From contig JADDPM010000128.1 of assembly GCA_016781885.1 (NCBI GenBank), positions 1 through 5,409 of the forward strand: a stretch of DNA of 5,409 nt, written 5' to 3'. Positions 5,204-5,409 of this stretch are shown piece by piece (position 1 is the first letter of the stretch; each line of letters begins with the position of its first letter). The translations under genes and the position numbers were made by a program. This stretch comes from Rubrobacter sp. Lineage in GTDB: Bacteria > Actinomycetota > Rubrobacteria > Rubrobacterales > Rubrobacteraceae. The notes under the pieces are model-generated. The model made no database searches, was not told the DNA's origin, and worked only from the letters and a program-made list of their open reading frames with translations.

Positions 5204-5409
5204 CTAACCGGCGCCGGGCGTAGGGGCATCTACGTAACTGCTGGCGTGGGATCTTGCGACCTCGAAGCCCAGCAGTTCTCCCGGCGCCCCCCGGAGGACG
5301 AAGAAGAGCAAGGCCCCGTCGGGCGCCCGCATCACCTGGAGTCTCCGCCCGGCCCCCGGGACCCCGGCAGCCACGACGGCACCTCGCGGCTGTGTTACTT
5401 CCTCGACGG
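5204..5409 (-). CDS. Partial hypothetical protein, C-terminal end only
   Basis: The minus-strand frame is open from the window edge (first whole codon at 5405-5407) to TAG at 5204-5206, giving the last 67 residues of a protein whose start lies beyond the window. The sequence looks like a real folded protein: GRRLQVMRAPDGALLFFVLRG and then ELLGFEVARS suggest adjacent beta strands, ending in a Pro/Gly-rich tail, TPGAG. Third codon positions are mostly G or C. No family is recognised. It would be convergent with the 4527-5120 gene. A plus-strand frame from ATG 5159 is also open across the same bases, but after about 35 codons it turns into Pro/Gly/Arg/Glu-rich sequence typical of an antisense shadow. 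Confidence 0.55.
   Translation of the reverse strand, partial: VEEVTQPRGAVVAAGVPGAGRRLQVMRAPDGALLFFVLRGAPGELLGFEVARSHASSYVDAPTPGAG

Noticed and set aside
5208..5217. Perfect 10-bp palindrome CCGGCGCCGG
   Set aside because: In such GC-rich sequence short G/C palindromes are common, and this one lies inside the minus-strand reading frame; no partner site or context gives it a role.
1..5409. CRISPR, toxin-antitoxin, phage-defence or mobile-element signatures
   Set aside because: No spaced direct repeats, transposase or integrase motifs, terminal inverted repeats at element scale or nuclease motifs were seen on either strand.

Overview
The window is GC-rich bacterial DNA with G/C-heavy third codon positions, short gaps between genes and few clean -35/-10 promoters. 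This points to a high-GC Gram-positive lineage. The mix of secreted CAP protein, M20 peptidase and small 2-TM/winged-helix protein would suit an actinobacterium such as a Rubrobacter relative, but that placement is inference from style, not from a marker gene. No rRNA, tRNA, CRISPR array, insertion sequence or phage gene is visible.

Layout. (1) 138-851 (+): a classical short-chain dehydrogenase/reductase with a complete motif set. (2) 866-900: a strong hairpin between convergent genes. (3) 940-1500 (-): a secreted CAP/SCP-domain protein with a signal peptide, its own AT-rich promoter region and a visibly lower GC content than its neighbours. (4) 1673-2404 and 2482-3009 (-): two small membrane proteins transcribed in the same direction, the upstream one with two TM helices and a C-terminal winged-helix-like domain, the downstream one with a charged helical body and two C-terminal TM helices. 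(5) 3123-4499 (+): an M20-family metallopeptidase, divergent from the membrane pair. (6) 4527-5120 (+): a hypothetical protein directly behind the peptidase, in the same reading frame across the peptidase stop codon, with an unusual long inverted repeat around the junction. (7) 5204-5409 (-): the C-terminal end of a further gene that runs out of the window.

Most genes are ordinary housekeeping or accessory types and do not form an obvious single pathway. The parts most worth a second look are the 4464-4522 junction (large hairpin, a purine-rich Shine-Dalgarno tract in its loop, a mini-ORF ending in a TTGA overlap), the unrecognised membrane pair, and the compositionally distinct CAP gene with a small palindrome in its promoter. 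Nothing here convincingly amounts to a new multi-gene system.
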